Positions 41,812 to 50,261 of a stretch of 64,000 bases of DNA are shown piece after piece. Source of the stretch: Catonella sp963539695 (GTDB lineage Bacteria > Bacillota > Clostridia > Lachnospirales > Lachnospiraceae); NCBI GenBank assembly GCA_963539695.1, contig CAUTOC010000003.1, positions 19,034 through 83,033 of the forward strand, read 5' to 3'. Below the pieces are notes generated by a model. That model ran no database searches. It was not told where the DNA came from and was given only the letters and a program-made list of their open reading frames with translations. Both the position numbers and the translations under genes were made by a program. Positions within the stretch are counted from its first letter, which is position 1, and each line of letters begins with the position of its first letter.

Positions 41812-42740
41812 TACTGTCTCCAAAGGGATGAAGGATAGTTTCCGTTTGCAATGAGTCTATTAAGTGAGTTTTTAACCTCAGATCTATCTTCCTTAAAAGT
41901 AACACCGAACCAATTTGCCGCAGTTTTTATAACATCGACATCTACAAGACCCTCAGCGAGTAATTCGTTAACGGCTACCGGAAGCAGAAATTCCGACTTC
42001 ATTGGGTCGTGTTTATCAAGATTTTCCAAAAATTTAATAAATTTATTTTCAAGCATCGAAAAAATCGCCGGAGTGAATCCGATCATATTCATTGAAACAA
42101 TATCTTTAGAGGATAATATATGCTTGTTTCCTTGAGCATCACGACCGGTAATTGTATTATCTTCATATTTTATTTCAAAAGTTTCTTCTATAGATATAAG
42201 CTTACCGGAGTCATCGCATTTACATATCCCTCTGGTAACGCTTCCATGACTGCTTAATGTATTCTCCAGTGTATATCCGGCAAGGCAAAAATTAGGCTTT
42301 TCCAAGTTTAATATGGAGTTTGAAAGAAATATCTGAGATCTTATATAGGGATCTCTTCCGTAAAAATCGTCAGCATTTATTACAAGAAAAGGTTCATCTA
42401 TATATTCTTTTACGGAGAGTATTGCCTGTCCGGTTCCCCATGGCTTTGTACGACCGTAAGGAGTATGGTATCCGGATGGAAGGCTATCTAATGACTGAAA
42501 GATTATATGTACCGGTAAATTGGTCGCTTTAATCAGTCTGTTTCCTATGATATTCATAAAATCATTGTAGATGTCTTCTCTTATAATGATTACAATTTTA
42601 TCAAAGCCTGCTTTAATAGCGTCAAAAATGGAATAGTCCATTATGATTTCACCCTCAGGACCAAAAGATTCAAGTTGTTTAATACCGCCATAACGGCTTC
42701 CTAGCCCCGCAGCCATTATAACTAATGAAGTAATATTCAT
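41811..42740 (-). CDS. Nucleotidyltransferase, sugar-1-phosphate type
   Basis: 309 aa with a GT-A nucleotidyltransferase fold. The signature is LVIMAAGLGSRYGGIKQL at residues 5-22 (the G-x-G-x-R-x-GG-x-K nucleotide loop), and the metal-binding Asp pair is in VINADDFYGRD. It would activate a sugar phosphate (or related headgroup) with NTP. The relatives of this branch lack the left-handed beta-helix of GlmU. The start is ATG 42740 with GGGGGA upstream. It is translationally coupled to the ComF-like gene. Confidence 0.85.
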   Translation of the reverse strand: MNITSLVIMAAGLGSRYGGIKQLESFGPEGEIIMDYSIFDAIKAGFDKIVIIIREDIYNDFMNIIGNRLIKATNLPVHIIFQSLDSLPSGYHTPYGRTKPWGTGQAILSVKEYIDEPFLVINADDFYGRDPYIRSQIFLSNSILNLEKPNFCLAGYTLENTLSSHGSVTRGICKCDDSGKLISIEETFEIKYEDNTITGRDAQGNKHILSSKDIVSMNMIGFTPAIFSMLENKFIKFLENLDKHDPMKSEFLLPVAVNELLAEGLVDVDVIKTAANWFGVTFKEDRSEVKNSLNRLIANGNYPSSLWRQ

Positions 42741-42962
42741 AAAGTAATCCCCCATATTTAATAAATTAGATTTGTTATAATAATTTTATCACAATGATTT
42801 GATACAGTCAAAAAATATATATAAAGACTACAAGAGTAGAAAAATATCAACAGAGCATATATTCTACAAAAGTAGAAATAAAATGCAAAAATATTACAAT
42901 TATAAAAAAATATTAAGGAGAAAATATATTGGTTATAAAAGGCTTTACTATGGGGTTATTGT

Positions 42963-42993
42963 AATATTATATCGGATATGGCGATATAATATT
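42963..42993. repeat. 12-bp perfect inverted repeat in a 402-nt gene-free gap
   Basis: AATATTATATCG and its exact complement flank a 7-nt GATATGG loop. The gap 42741-43142 between two divergent units is very AT-rich. It otherwise holds only the promoter at 43041-43069. No T-run follows, so an operator is as likely as an RNA hairpin. Confidence 0.6.
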
Positions 42994-43040
42994 TATTACA
43001 AAAATATTTAAAATTCTATCTGATTTTATCTGCCACATAG

Positions 43041-43069
43041 TTGACAAGTATATTATATTGTGTTATGAT
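43041..43069 (+). promoter_or_regulatory. Promoter of the NlpC/P60 gene
   Basis: TTGACA at 43041-43046, a 17-nt spacer with a TGT extension and TATGAT at 43064-43069. The leader of about 65 nt ends in AAGGAGG. Confidence 0.8.
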
Positions 43070-43142
43070 TTCATTCGTAGAGTTAATAATTTTGTAATAA
43101 TTATATATGATATATGAAGGTTCTTTTTAAGGAGGTTACTTA

Positions 43143-44603
43143 ATGCGTCGTAAAGATTTTTTTCTTAGATGTGGGGTTGGAGCGGCAGTCATTGCCGCAT
43201 CAGCGGTTATGCTTTCAAATAATAACGGAGTTCAGGCCGGAAGTAATGCAAAAGTAAGCGGACTTGCCGGTATTTCGCTTTTTGTAGATAATGCTTATGT
43301 TCAGGGGGAGAATAAGGTAGTTAAAGCGAAGCTTGATTCGGTCATTCCGGTAGATGAAGTGCTCAGTTCTTTTAATGCAAACGCAGTTACTGCTTTTTCG
43401 CTTGATACATCAGATTTAGAGGGTGTTACATCGGGTAGTAATGTTGAAGTGAATGACGATAAAACAGCAGCAGGAGAAAGTGTAACGGATACTGATGAAG
43501 ACGGAAGTGAAGGCAACAAAACTGCTGACGAAATGGAATCTACGGAAGAAGAAGTAAAATCAAAATATGAGAATATCGGTATTTCTATTGCAGATCCTTA
43601 TGTTAATATAAGAAAAAAACCGGGTGAAGACAGTGAGATAATAGGTAAGCTTTATAAAGGAAGCAAATGCGATATTATTAAAGATAAAGGTGACTGGGTT
43701 AAGATTGAGTCCGGTAATGCGAAGGGTTATATTAAGGAAGAGTTTTTAGCAAGAGGATTTGATGCCGAAAAACTTATAGGTGAGTATGGTACAAAGGTTG
43801 CTGAAGTTACTGTAGAAACTCTTAATGTAAGATTTGAAAATAATACAGAATCAAGAATAGCTACTCAAATTCCTATGGGAGAGAAACTCCTTGTATTAAA
43901 GAAAAAAGGTGACTGGTATGAGGTTGCTATAAATGATGGCGATGAAGATAGATTTACAGGTTGGGTTTTAAAAGATTTTGTAAAGGTTAAAATCCAGTGG
44001 AAACATGCGATTACAATTAAGGAAGAAAAAGCTGAAGAAGAGAGAAAGGCAGCAGCTGAGGCGGCTTTAGCGGCACAGCAGCAGGCTCTTGCAGCTGAGC
44101 AGGCAAGACAGCAGCAGATAGCGCAACAGCAGGCTGCTCAAAGACAAGCCCAGATAAATAATGAACAGACAAATAATACACAAAAAGAAGCGGTACAGCC
44201 TAAAGTTGAAGAAAAAGTACAGACAAGTGCAGGTGGAAGTGCAAAGGGACAGAGTATTGCAAATTTTGCACTTAACTTTGTAGGTAACCCTTATGTTTGG
44301 GGAGGAACAAGTCTTACAAGAGGATGTGACTGTTCAGGTTTTGCGATGTCGGTATATGCAAACTTCGGTATCGGTCTTAACAGAACATCAAGAGCTCAAG
44401 CTTCAAACGGTTATGCGGTAGGAATGAATGAACTGCAGGCAGGAGATTTAGTATTCTATGCAGCTAATGGAAGAGGTATATCTCATGTGGCTATATATAT
44501 TGGCGGAGGAAAAGTTGTACATGCAAGTACACCGCGTACAGGTATTATAGTTTCATCTGTATATCATCAGTCACCATACTGTGCAAGAAGAATTGTAAGA
44601 TAA
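43143..44603 (+). CDS. Secreted SH3b-NlpC/P60 peptidoglycan hydrolase
   Basis: 486 aa. A signal peptide (about 1-31) opens with MRRKDFFLRCG. Two SH3b domains follow at about 147-203 and 217-285, with the repeated pattern LNVR..., IGKLYKGSKCDIIKDKGDW. Then a Gln/Ala-rich low-complexity linker at about 297-350 and a C-terminal NlpC/P60 domain. The catalytic residues are Cys397 (GCDCSGF), His448 (SHVAIYIG) and His460 (VVHAS). It cleaves stem peptides in the cell wall, probably at the septum or during turnover. An acidic stretch lies at about 100-140. AAGGAGG precedes the ATG; a terminator follows. Confidence 0.94.
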   Translation: MRRKDFFLRCGVGAAVIAASAVMLSNNNGVQAGSNAKVSGLAGISLFVDNAYVQGENKVVKAKLDSVIPVDEVLSSFNANAVTAFSLDTSDLEGVTSGSNVEVNDDKTAAGESVTDTDEDGSEGNKTADEMESTEEEVKSKYENIGISIADPYVNIRKKPGEDSEIIGKLYKGSKCDIIKDKGDWVKIESGNAKGYIKEEFLARGFDAEKLIGEYGTKVAEVTVETLNVRFENNTESRIATQIPMGEKLLVLKKKGDWYEVAINDGDEDRFTGWVLKDFVKVKIQWKHAITIKEEKAEEERKAAAEAALAAQQQALAAEQARQQQIAQQQAAQRQAQINNEQTNNTQKEAVQPKVEEKVQTSAGGSAKGQSIANFALNFVGNPYVWGGTSLTRGCDCSGFAMSVYANFGIGLNRTSRAQASNGYAVGMNELQAGDLVFYAANGRGISHVAIYIGGGKVVHASTPRTGIIVSSVYHQSPYCARRIVR

Positions 44604-44626
44604 ATATTATTGACTTAAAATTTATG

Positions 44627-44668
44627 AACTGTTATATCAGCATATAATGCAGATATAACAGTTTTTTT
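44627..44668 (+). terminator. Terminator of the NlpC/P60 gene
   Basis: AACTGTTATATC (44627-44638) pairs perfectly with GATATAACAGTT (44652-44663), then a run of T's. Confidence 0.9.
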
Positions 44669-44880
44669 GTTTTATTTCAATGAAATTTCAGGGATGTTTT
44701 CGGCGTTGTAAAAAATAAATTTTATCGGATATGTAAGTGAATTTGTCGGAATTTTCTGAATTAAATAAAGTCAATAAAAAACTTGATAAATTTTTCTTTG
44801 TGCAAACTATACAAAAATTGTCATCTAAGGAAACAACCGGTAAAAGTATATAATTGGAGAGAAATGGAAATTCACAATAC

Positions 44881-44973
44881 TTATCCACGCATATATAAAA
44901 GTTAAATGGCTAAATAAGAGGTTATTCACAGAGTTATCCACATTGTCCACATAAATATAGGTGCTTACCCACC
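44881..44973 (+). promoter_or_regulatory. Cluster of DnaA boxes in a gene-free stretch
   Basis: On the + strand: TTATCCACG (44881), TTATTCACA (44922), TTATCCACA (44934), TTGTCCACA (44943) and TTACCCACC (44965). Two match the TTATNCACA consensus perfectly and two more in eight of nine positions; three are packed within 30 nt. The gap 44604-45235 has no gene, an AT-rich stretch at 45013-45040 and the hpf promoter. A DnaA titration or regulatory site is inferred. Confidence 0.75.
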
Positions 44974-45126
44974 TGTCAAGGATGAAAATCTGTTTTGTCT
45001 GTATTGATAAAAATGTATATTATATACTAAAAGTATAAAGTCAGACTTGACATAAAAAATTAGAGAAAATTTATGATTTTAACATCTAATTTTCAGACAA
45101 ATAAAAGAGAGAAACAATAAATGTAT

Positions 45127-45155
45127 TTGATTTTTGCCCGTATTTATTGTATAAT
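45127..45155 (+). promoter_or_regulatory. Promoter of hpf
   Basis: TTGATT at 45127-45132, a 17-nt spacer and TATAAT at 45150-45155. A second weaker candidate is TTGACA at 45047 with TATGAT at 45072 (19-nt spacer). Confidence 0.65.
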
Positions 45156-45235
45156 AACTTTAGCACCAAACCCATATTAAATGGGATATAATCTAAAGCT
45201 GTGGCTGAAGGTTTACAGCGGAAAAGAGGTATTGT

Positions 45236-45763
45236 ATGAAATATATTATTAGCGGCAGGGGTACTAATGTTACTGATGGGCTTAGAAGCGCGGTGGAAGA
45301 AAAGCTTGGTAAATTAGAGCATTATTTCACACATGACACAGAAGTGCATGTAACGCTGAAGGTTGAGAAAGACAGGCAGAAAGTAGAGGTTACAGTACCG
45401 GTAAAGGGACATATAATCAGAGCGGAACAGGTTAGTGACGATATGTATGTTTCTATTGACCTTATTGAAGATATTATTGAAAGGCAGTTAAGAAAATATA
45501 AAACTAAAATAGTTGACTCAAAACAAAGCGGAGGTAATTTTACATCAGAGTTTATGCGGGAAGATTATGATGATGACGAAGATGTAAAGGTTATCAGAAC
45601 CAAGAGGTTTGCAGTAAAACCTATGGATCCGGAAGAGGCCTGCGTACAAATGGAACTTCTTAATCATAGTTTTTATGTATTTAGAAATGCTGAAACTGAT
45701 GAGGTGAATGTGGTATATAAGAGAAAAGGTGGCGACTATGGTCTTATAGAGCCGGAGTTCTAA
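45236..45763 (+). CDS. hpf: Ribosome hibernation promoting factor, long form
   Basis: 175 aa. The N-terminal S30AE/HPF domain (about 1-100, MKYIISGRGTNVTDGLRSAVEEKL) binds the decoding region of idle 30S subunits. An acidic linker (EDYDDDEDV) leads to the C-terminal dimerisation domain (about 118-175, VIRTKRFAVKPMDPEEA) that joins two 70S ribosomes into 100S dimers. Long HPF is the Firmicutes norm. It has its own promoter and a terminator, downstream of the DnaA-box cluster. Confidence 0.96.
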   Translation: MKYIISGRGTNVTDGLRSAVEEKLGKLEHYFTHDTEVHVTLKVEKDRQKVEVTVPVKGHIIRAEQVSDDMYVSIDLIEDIIERQLRKYKTKIVDSKQSGGNFTSEFMREDYDDDEDVKVIRTKRFAVKPMDPEEACVQMELLNHSFYVFRNAETDEVNVVYKRKGGDYGLIEPEF

Positions 45764-45787
45764 AGGTTATGATTGTGAACAAAATGT

Positions 45788-45814
45788 AAAAAATGCCCTT
45801 AGGGGCATTTTTTT
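45788..45814 (+). terminator. hpf terminator
   Basis: AAATGCCC-TTAG-GGGCATTT with flanking A- and T-runs. Confidence 0.9.
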
Positions 45815-45933
45815 ATTGAAACATATTTAAAGTAATGGTAAAATGGAGAGTATGAGTAAATATATCTATAATTACCGGGTATATTAATCCCCAAATTTTA
45901 ATTGGGTAAAAAGTTGAGTAAAAGAGGAAGAAT

Positions 45934-48507
45934 ATGAGTTTTATTGAGAAGATTTTTGGAAGCCACAGTGAAAGAGAAGTAAAGAAACTGAAGTTTGCGG
46001 TTGATAAGATTGAAGAGTTAAGTCCTACAATGGAAGCTCTCAGTGATGAGGAATTAAAAGCTAAAACTACTGAATTTAAAGAAAGACTGGCTAAGGGCGA
46101 AACGCTTGATGATCTTCTTATTGAAGCCTATGCGGTAGTACGCGAAGCTGCATGGAGAACATTAGAACAGAAACCATACAGAGTTCAGGTTATGGGCGGT
46201 ATTATATTACATCAGGGACGAATTGCGGAGATGCGTACAGGTGAAGGTAAGACTCTTGTTTCTACAATGCCTGTTTATCTCAATGCCCTTGAAGGAAAAG
46301 GGGTGCATGTAGTTACTGTCAATGATTACCTTGCAAAGCGTGATAGCGAGTGGATGGGGCAGGTTCATACATTCTTAGGGCTTACAGTCGGTTGTATTTT
46401 AAATGATATGGAGCCTGAGGAAAGAAGGGCGGCATATAATTGCGATATAACCTATGCTACCAATAATGAGCTTGGTTTTGATTATCTGAGGGATAATATG
46501 GTAATTTACAAAAACCAGCTTGTACAGCGTGACCTTCATTATGCGGTAATTGATGAGGTTGACTCCGTGCTTATTGATGAAGCTAGAACACCTCTTATTA
46601 TTTCGGGTCAGAGCGGCAAGTCTACTAAACTTTATGAACTTTGTGACATTTTGGCAAGACAGCTTAAAAAGGGTGAGGCTAATAAAGAACTTAGTAAGAT
46701 AGATGCTATTATGGGTGAAGATGTAGTAGAGACCGGTGACTTTGTTGTAAATGAAAAGGACAAAAATGTAAGTCTTACTCTTGACGGTGTAGCTAAGGTA
46801 GAAAAGTTCTTTAATATAGAAAACCTTGCGGATGCGGAGAATCTTGAGATTCAGCATAATATCATCCTTGCACTTCGTGCTCATAATCTTATGTTCAGAG
46901 ATCAGGATTATATAGTAAAAGATGATGAAGTGCTTATAGTAGATGAGTTTACAGGTCGTGTGATGCCGGGTAGAAGATATTCGGACGGACTTCATCAGGC
47001 TATAGAGGCTAAGGAAAAAGTTAAGGTAAATAGAGAAAGTCGTACCCTTGCAACTATTACTTTCCAGAACTTTTTTAATAAATATGGCAAGAAGTCAGGT
47101 ATGACCGGTACGGCACTTACAGAGGAAAAAGAGTTTAGGGATATATATGGAATGGATGTTATTACCATACCTACCAACCGTCCGATACAACGAATTGACC
47201 ACGAAGATGCTGTATATAAAACAAGAAAAGAAAAACTTAATGCGATTGTGGATAATATTGCTGAAGCTTATGAAAAGAAACAGCCTGTACTTGTAGGTAC
47301 TATTTCCATAGAAAAATCAGAAGAGATTTCTGAAATGTTAAAAAAGAAACATATTACTCACAAAGTGCTTAATGCCAAGTTCCATGAACTTGAGGCGGAG
47401 ATAGTTGCTGAGGCGGGTCAGGCAGGAACGGTTACTATTGCAACAAATATGGCGGGTCGAGGTACAGATATTAAGCTTGGTGAAGGCGTACTTGAGCTTG
47501 GCGGTCTTAGAATTATAGGTACAGAGCGTCATGAATCAAGGCGTATAGATAATCAGCTTCGTGGTCGTGCCGGAAGACAGGGTGATGTGGGTGAGTCCAA
47601 GTTTTATCTCTCTCTTGAAGATGACCTTATGAGGCTTTTTGGCTCAGAGAAACTTAAAACCATGTTTGATTCTATGGGACTTCCTGAGGGTGAAGAGCTT
47701 AACCACAAGATGCTGACAGGTGCTATTGAAAGAGCACAGAAAAAGATAGAGAGCAACAACTTCAGTATCCGTAAAAATCTGCTTGATTATGATAAGGTAA
47801 ATAATGAGCAGAGAGAAATTATTTATGCGGAAAGAAGAAGAGTGCTTGACGGAGACAGTATGAGAGAGGTTATCTATAGAATGATAACTGAGACTGTTGA
47901 AAATAAAATCAATGTTTGTATAGGTGATGATTCCGTAGCGGAGGAGTGGGATATTGATGAGTTAAATCGTCTACTGTTGCCTATCTTCCCGTTTGAGGAG
48001 ATTAAGCTTACTGAGGATGAGCGTAAGCATATGAGGAAGAATGAACTTGTGCAGAAACTTAAAGAGCAGGCTGTCAAGCTTTATGAGGAAAAGGAAGCTG
48101 AATTCCCTGAGGCGGAGCAGATAAGAGAGATTGAGCGTGTAATCCTTCTTAAAGTTATAGATACCAAGTGGATGTCACACATTGATGATATGGATCAGCT
48201 TCGTCAGGGTATCGGTCTTGCAGCTCTTGGTCAGAAAGATCCTCTTGTAGAGTATAAGTTTGCAGGTTATGACATGTTTGAGGATATGACTACTGCAATC
48301 AGTGAAGATACCGTTCGTGCCCTTATGCACATTAGAATTGAAGAGCATATAGAACGAGAAGAGGTTGTTAAGGTAACCGGTACCAATAAGGATGAATCTG
48401 TAAAGAAGGGACCTGTTAAAAGAGTCGAAAAGAAGATAGGTTCCAATGATCCTTGCCCTTGCGGAAGCGGAAGAAAGTATAAGCATTGTTGTGGAAGAAC
48501 TAATTAG
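45934..48507 (+). CDS. secA: Preprotein translocase motor SecA
   Basis: 857 aa. Walker A MRTGEGKT at about 99-106, DEVDSVLIDEARTPLI at about 206-221 (helicase motif II), the preprotein cross-linking domain, then NBD2 with TNMAGRGTDIKLG and RGRAGRQGD. The C-terminal SEC-C zinc motif DPCPCGSGRKYKHCCG is complete, giving SecB-independent lipid and ribosome contact. It drives proteins through SecYEG using ATP. The leader 45815-45933 contains a short CCCAA/TTGGG hairpin. Own terminator follows. Confidence 0.98.
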   Translation: MSFIEKIFGSHSEREVKKLKFAVDKIEELSPTMEALSDEELKAKTTEFKERLAKGETLDDLLIEAYAVVREAAWRTLEQKPYRVQVMGGIILHQGRIAEMRTGEGKTLVSTMPVYLNALEGKGVHVVTVNDYLAKRDSEWMGQVHTFLGLTVGCILNDMEPEERRAAYNCDITYATNNELGFDYLRDNMVIYKNQLVQRDLHYAVIDEVDSVLIDEARTPLIISGQSGKSTKLYELCDILARQLKKGEANKELSKIDAIMGEDVVETGDFVVNEKDKNVSLTLDGVAKVEKFFNIENLADAENLEIQHNIILALRAHNLMFRDQDYIVKDDEVLIVDEFTGRVMPGRRYSDGLHQAIEAKEKVKVNRESRTLATITFQNFFNKYGKKSGMTGTALTEEKEFRDIYGMDVITIPTNRPIQRIDHEDAVYKTRKEKLNAIVDNIAEAYEKKQPVLVGTISIEKSEEISEMLKKKHITHKVLNAKFHELEAEIVAEAGQAGTVTIATNMAGRGTDIKLGEGVLELGGLRIIGTERHESRRIDNQLRGRAGRQGDVGESKFYLSLEDDLMRLFGSEKLKTMFDSMGLPEGEELNHKMLTGAIERAQKKIESNNFSIRKNLLDYDKVNNEQREIIYAERRRVLDGDSMREVIYRMITETVENKINVCIGDDSVAEEWDIDELNRLLLPIFPFEEIKLTEDERKHMRKNELVQKLKEQAVKLYEEKEAEFPEAEQIREIERVILLKVIDTKWMSHIDDMDQLRQGIGLAALGQKDPLVEYKFAGYDMFEDMTTAISEDTVRALMHIRIEEHIEREEVVKVTGTNKDESVKKGPVKRVEKKIGSNDPCPCGSGRKYKHCCGRTN

Positions 48508-48542
48508 TTCTTGTTAAAATAATATGTGAATTTTAATTTATG

Positions 48543-48591
48543 CCTCAACTTATAAAGTATTCGGACTCTATTTATAAGTTGGGGCTATTTT
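48543..48591 (+). terminator. secA terminator
   Basis: CCTCAACTTATAAA (48543-48556) pairs with TTTATAAGTTGGGG (48571-48584), 14 bp with a G-U pair, followed by CTATTTTTC. Confidence 0.88.
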
Positions 48592-48689
48592 TCTTGCATT
48601 TGTGCATTAAAAGTGATAAAATAGTATATTGTAATATACTATGAAAGCTATTAGCTAATGAATATCTTTTGAATGGAGTTAAAGGTATA

Positions 48690-49214
48690 ATGAAAAAAAT
48701 CGAAGACTATATTAGAACAATACCTAATTTCCCTGAAGAAGGAGTTATGTTCAGGGATATAAGCACTGTACTTTCAGACAGAGACGGACTTAGAATGGCG
48801 GTTGACCAAATGGCTGCATCTTTGGGAGATGAAGATTTTGATACTGTAGTAGGACCTGAATCAAGGGGGTTTATTTTTGGAGTGCCTATTGCTTACAATA
48901 TGCACAAGGCTTTTGTACCTATCAGAAAAAAAGGGAAACTTCCGGGAGAAACTGTATCTGTGGAGTATGACCTTGAGTACGGAAGTGCAGAGCTTGAAGT
49001 TCATAAAGATGCAATTAAGCCGGGAGACAAGGTTGTAATAGTGGATGATTTGATTGCAACAGGAGGAACCACTGAGGCTATATGTAAGCTTATAGAGAAA
49101 CTTGGAGGTACGGTTGTTAAGATTGTTTTCCTTATTGAACTTGAAGGATTAAAAGGAAGGGATAAACTTAAAAACTATAATCTTGTATCTATAGTTAAGT
49201 ATCCGGAAAAGTAA
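48690..49214 (+). CDS. apt: Adenine phosphoribosyltransferase
   Basis: 174 aa. IPNFPEEGVMFRDIS and the PRPP-binding loop VVIVDDLIATGGTTEA are diagnostic; FVPIRKKGKLPGETVSVEY is the flexible hood segment. It salvages adenine to AMP with PRPP. ATG 48690 with AAAGGT upstream is preferred; the TTG at 48669 has no ribosome binding site. Single gene between two terminators. Apt often lies near relA, which begins 1 kb downstream here after uppP. Confidence 0.96.
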   Translation: MKKIEDYIRTIPNFPEEGVMFRDISTVLSDRDGLRMAVDQMAASLGDEDFDTVVGPESRGFIFGVPIAYNMHKAFVPIRKKGKLPGETVSVEYDLEYGSAELEVHKDAIKPGDKVVIVDDLIATGGTTEAICKLIEKLGGTVVKIVFLIELEGLKGRDKLKNYNLVSIVKYPEK

Positions 49215-49226
49215 ATCTGTATTATA

Positions 49227-49257
49227 TTGGGCGTCAGTTCTGTGGCGCTCAATTTCT
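49227..49257 (+). terminator. apt terminator
   Basis: TTGGGCGTC pairs with GGCGCTCAA (two G-U pairs) around an 8-nt loop, then TTTCTTTATTTT. Confidence 0.65.
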
Positions 49258-49338
49258 TTATTTTGATTTTGTGGATTGCAGTTGGTTGTGTACTTGTAAT
49301 TAGTCTGTTAATAATATCTATTTATGGATGAGGGAAGT

Positions 49339-50190
49339 ATGGATGTTTTATTTGAAATATTAAAAGCTGTTGTGTTTGGGGTAGTTGAAGGAATTACGGA
49401 ATGGCTTCCGGTTAGTTCCACAGGGCATATAATAATTTTGCAGGATATAATGCCGTTAAATGTATCTCAGGGATTTTGGAAGATGTTTGAAGTTGTGATA
49501 CAGCTTGGAGCGATTATGGCTGTAGTGCTTTTATTTTGGAAAAAATTGTGGCCATTTAAGAGTGTTGAAGGTAGACCGTTTATTAAGCTTAGAACTATAA
49601 GGCTTTGGATAAAGATAGTAATTGCATGTTTGCCTGCTGCAATAGTCGGAATTGCATTTGACGACTTTATGGATGAACATTTTTACAACTCCAGAATGGT
49701 AGCGGCGGCACTAATTGCGGTTGGAATTATGTTCATTTTTATAGAAAGTATATTAGTTCAGAGTAATGATGCTGCGGTTACAAAGCTGTCGGAAATAACA
49801 TATAAAGATGCAGTTTTAATTGGTATATTTCAGCTTTTAGCTGCAATTTTTCCGGGAACATCAAGATCGGGAGCTACTATTATTGGAGGGCTTGTGATAG
49901 GACTTTCAAGAAAGACGGCGGCAGAATTTACATTCTTTTTGGCAATTCCGGTTATGTTTGGAGCGAGTCTTTTAAAAACAGTTAAACATATAATTTCCGG
50001 TGGAGCCGCATTTTCAGGACTTGAGGCGGTTATTCTTTTGGTTGGAACATTTACAGCTTTTATAGTTTCAATTTTGGCAATCGGATATTTGATGAAGCGT
50101 GTTAAAAAGAAAAATTTTAAAAATTTCGGTTGGTATAGGATAGTTTTGGGGATAATCGTTATTATCTATACTGTTTTTGTTAAATCTTGA
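49339..50190 (+). CDS. uppP: Undecaprenyl-diphosphatase UppP/BacA
   Basis: 283 aa, about eight membrane helices. The conserved blocks are VVEGITEWLPVSSTGHIII (the E-x3-E and SSTGH active-site elements) and FPGTSRSGATIIGG. It dephosphorylates undecaprenyl pyrophosphate so that the lipid carrier can be reused for cell-wall synthesis, and gives intrinsic bacitracin tolerance. ATG 49339 follows GAGGG closely; ATG 49324 is upstream of that site. Downstream gap to relA is 71 nt. Confidence 0.97.
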   Translation: MDVLFEILKAVVFGVVEGITEWLPVSSTGHIIILQDIMPLNVSQGFWKMFEVVIQLGAIMAVVLLFWKKLWPFKSVEGRPFIKLRTIRLWIKIVIACLPAAIVGIAFDDFMDEHFYNSRMVAAALIAVGIMFIFIESILVQSNDAAVTKLSEITYKDAVLIGIFQLLAAIFPGTSRSGATIIGGLVIGLSRKTAAEFTFFLAIPVMFGASLLKTVKHIISGGAAFSGLEAVILLVGTFTAFIVSILAIGYLMKRVKKKNFKNFGWYRIVLGIIVIIYTVFVKS

Positions 50191-50261
50191 TTTTTGAAAA
50201 TAATATAAATATAATGATACAAGTATAGAAAGGATAGGCTTTAAGGCTTTAGGTAAAATAT

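Noticed and set aside
42799..43011. 70-aa Tyr/Lys/Ile-rich open frame
   Set aside because: Composition is that of translated AT-rich spacer DNA, it contains a perfect palindrome, and there is no start signal.
44864..44905. Short leader peptide MEIHNTYPRIYKS with GGAGAG upstream
   Set aside because: Only 13 codons, overlaps a DnaA box, and there is no amino-acid run or adjacent attenuator to suggest a leader function.
44881..45041. Chromosomal replication origin
   Set aside because: DnaA boxes and an AT-rich stretch are present, but no dnaA, dnaN, rpmH, gyrB or parAB lies near, and genes on both sides run mostly in the same direction. I keep it as a DnaA site only.
46399..46995. 198-aa open frame on the minus strand
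   Set aside because: It lies wholly inside secA in antisense and has the skewed composition of a shadow frame.
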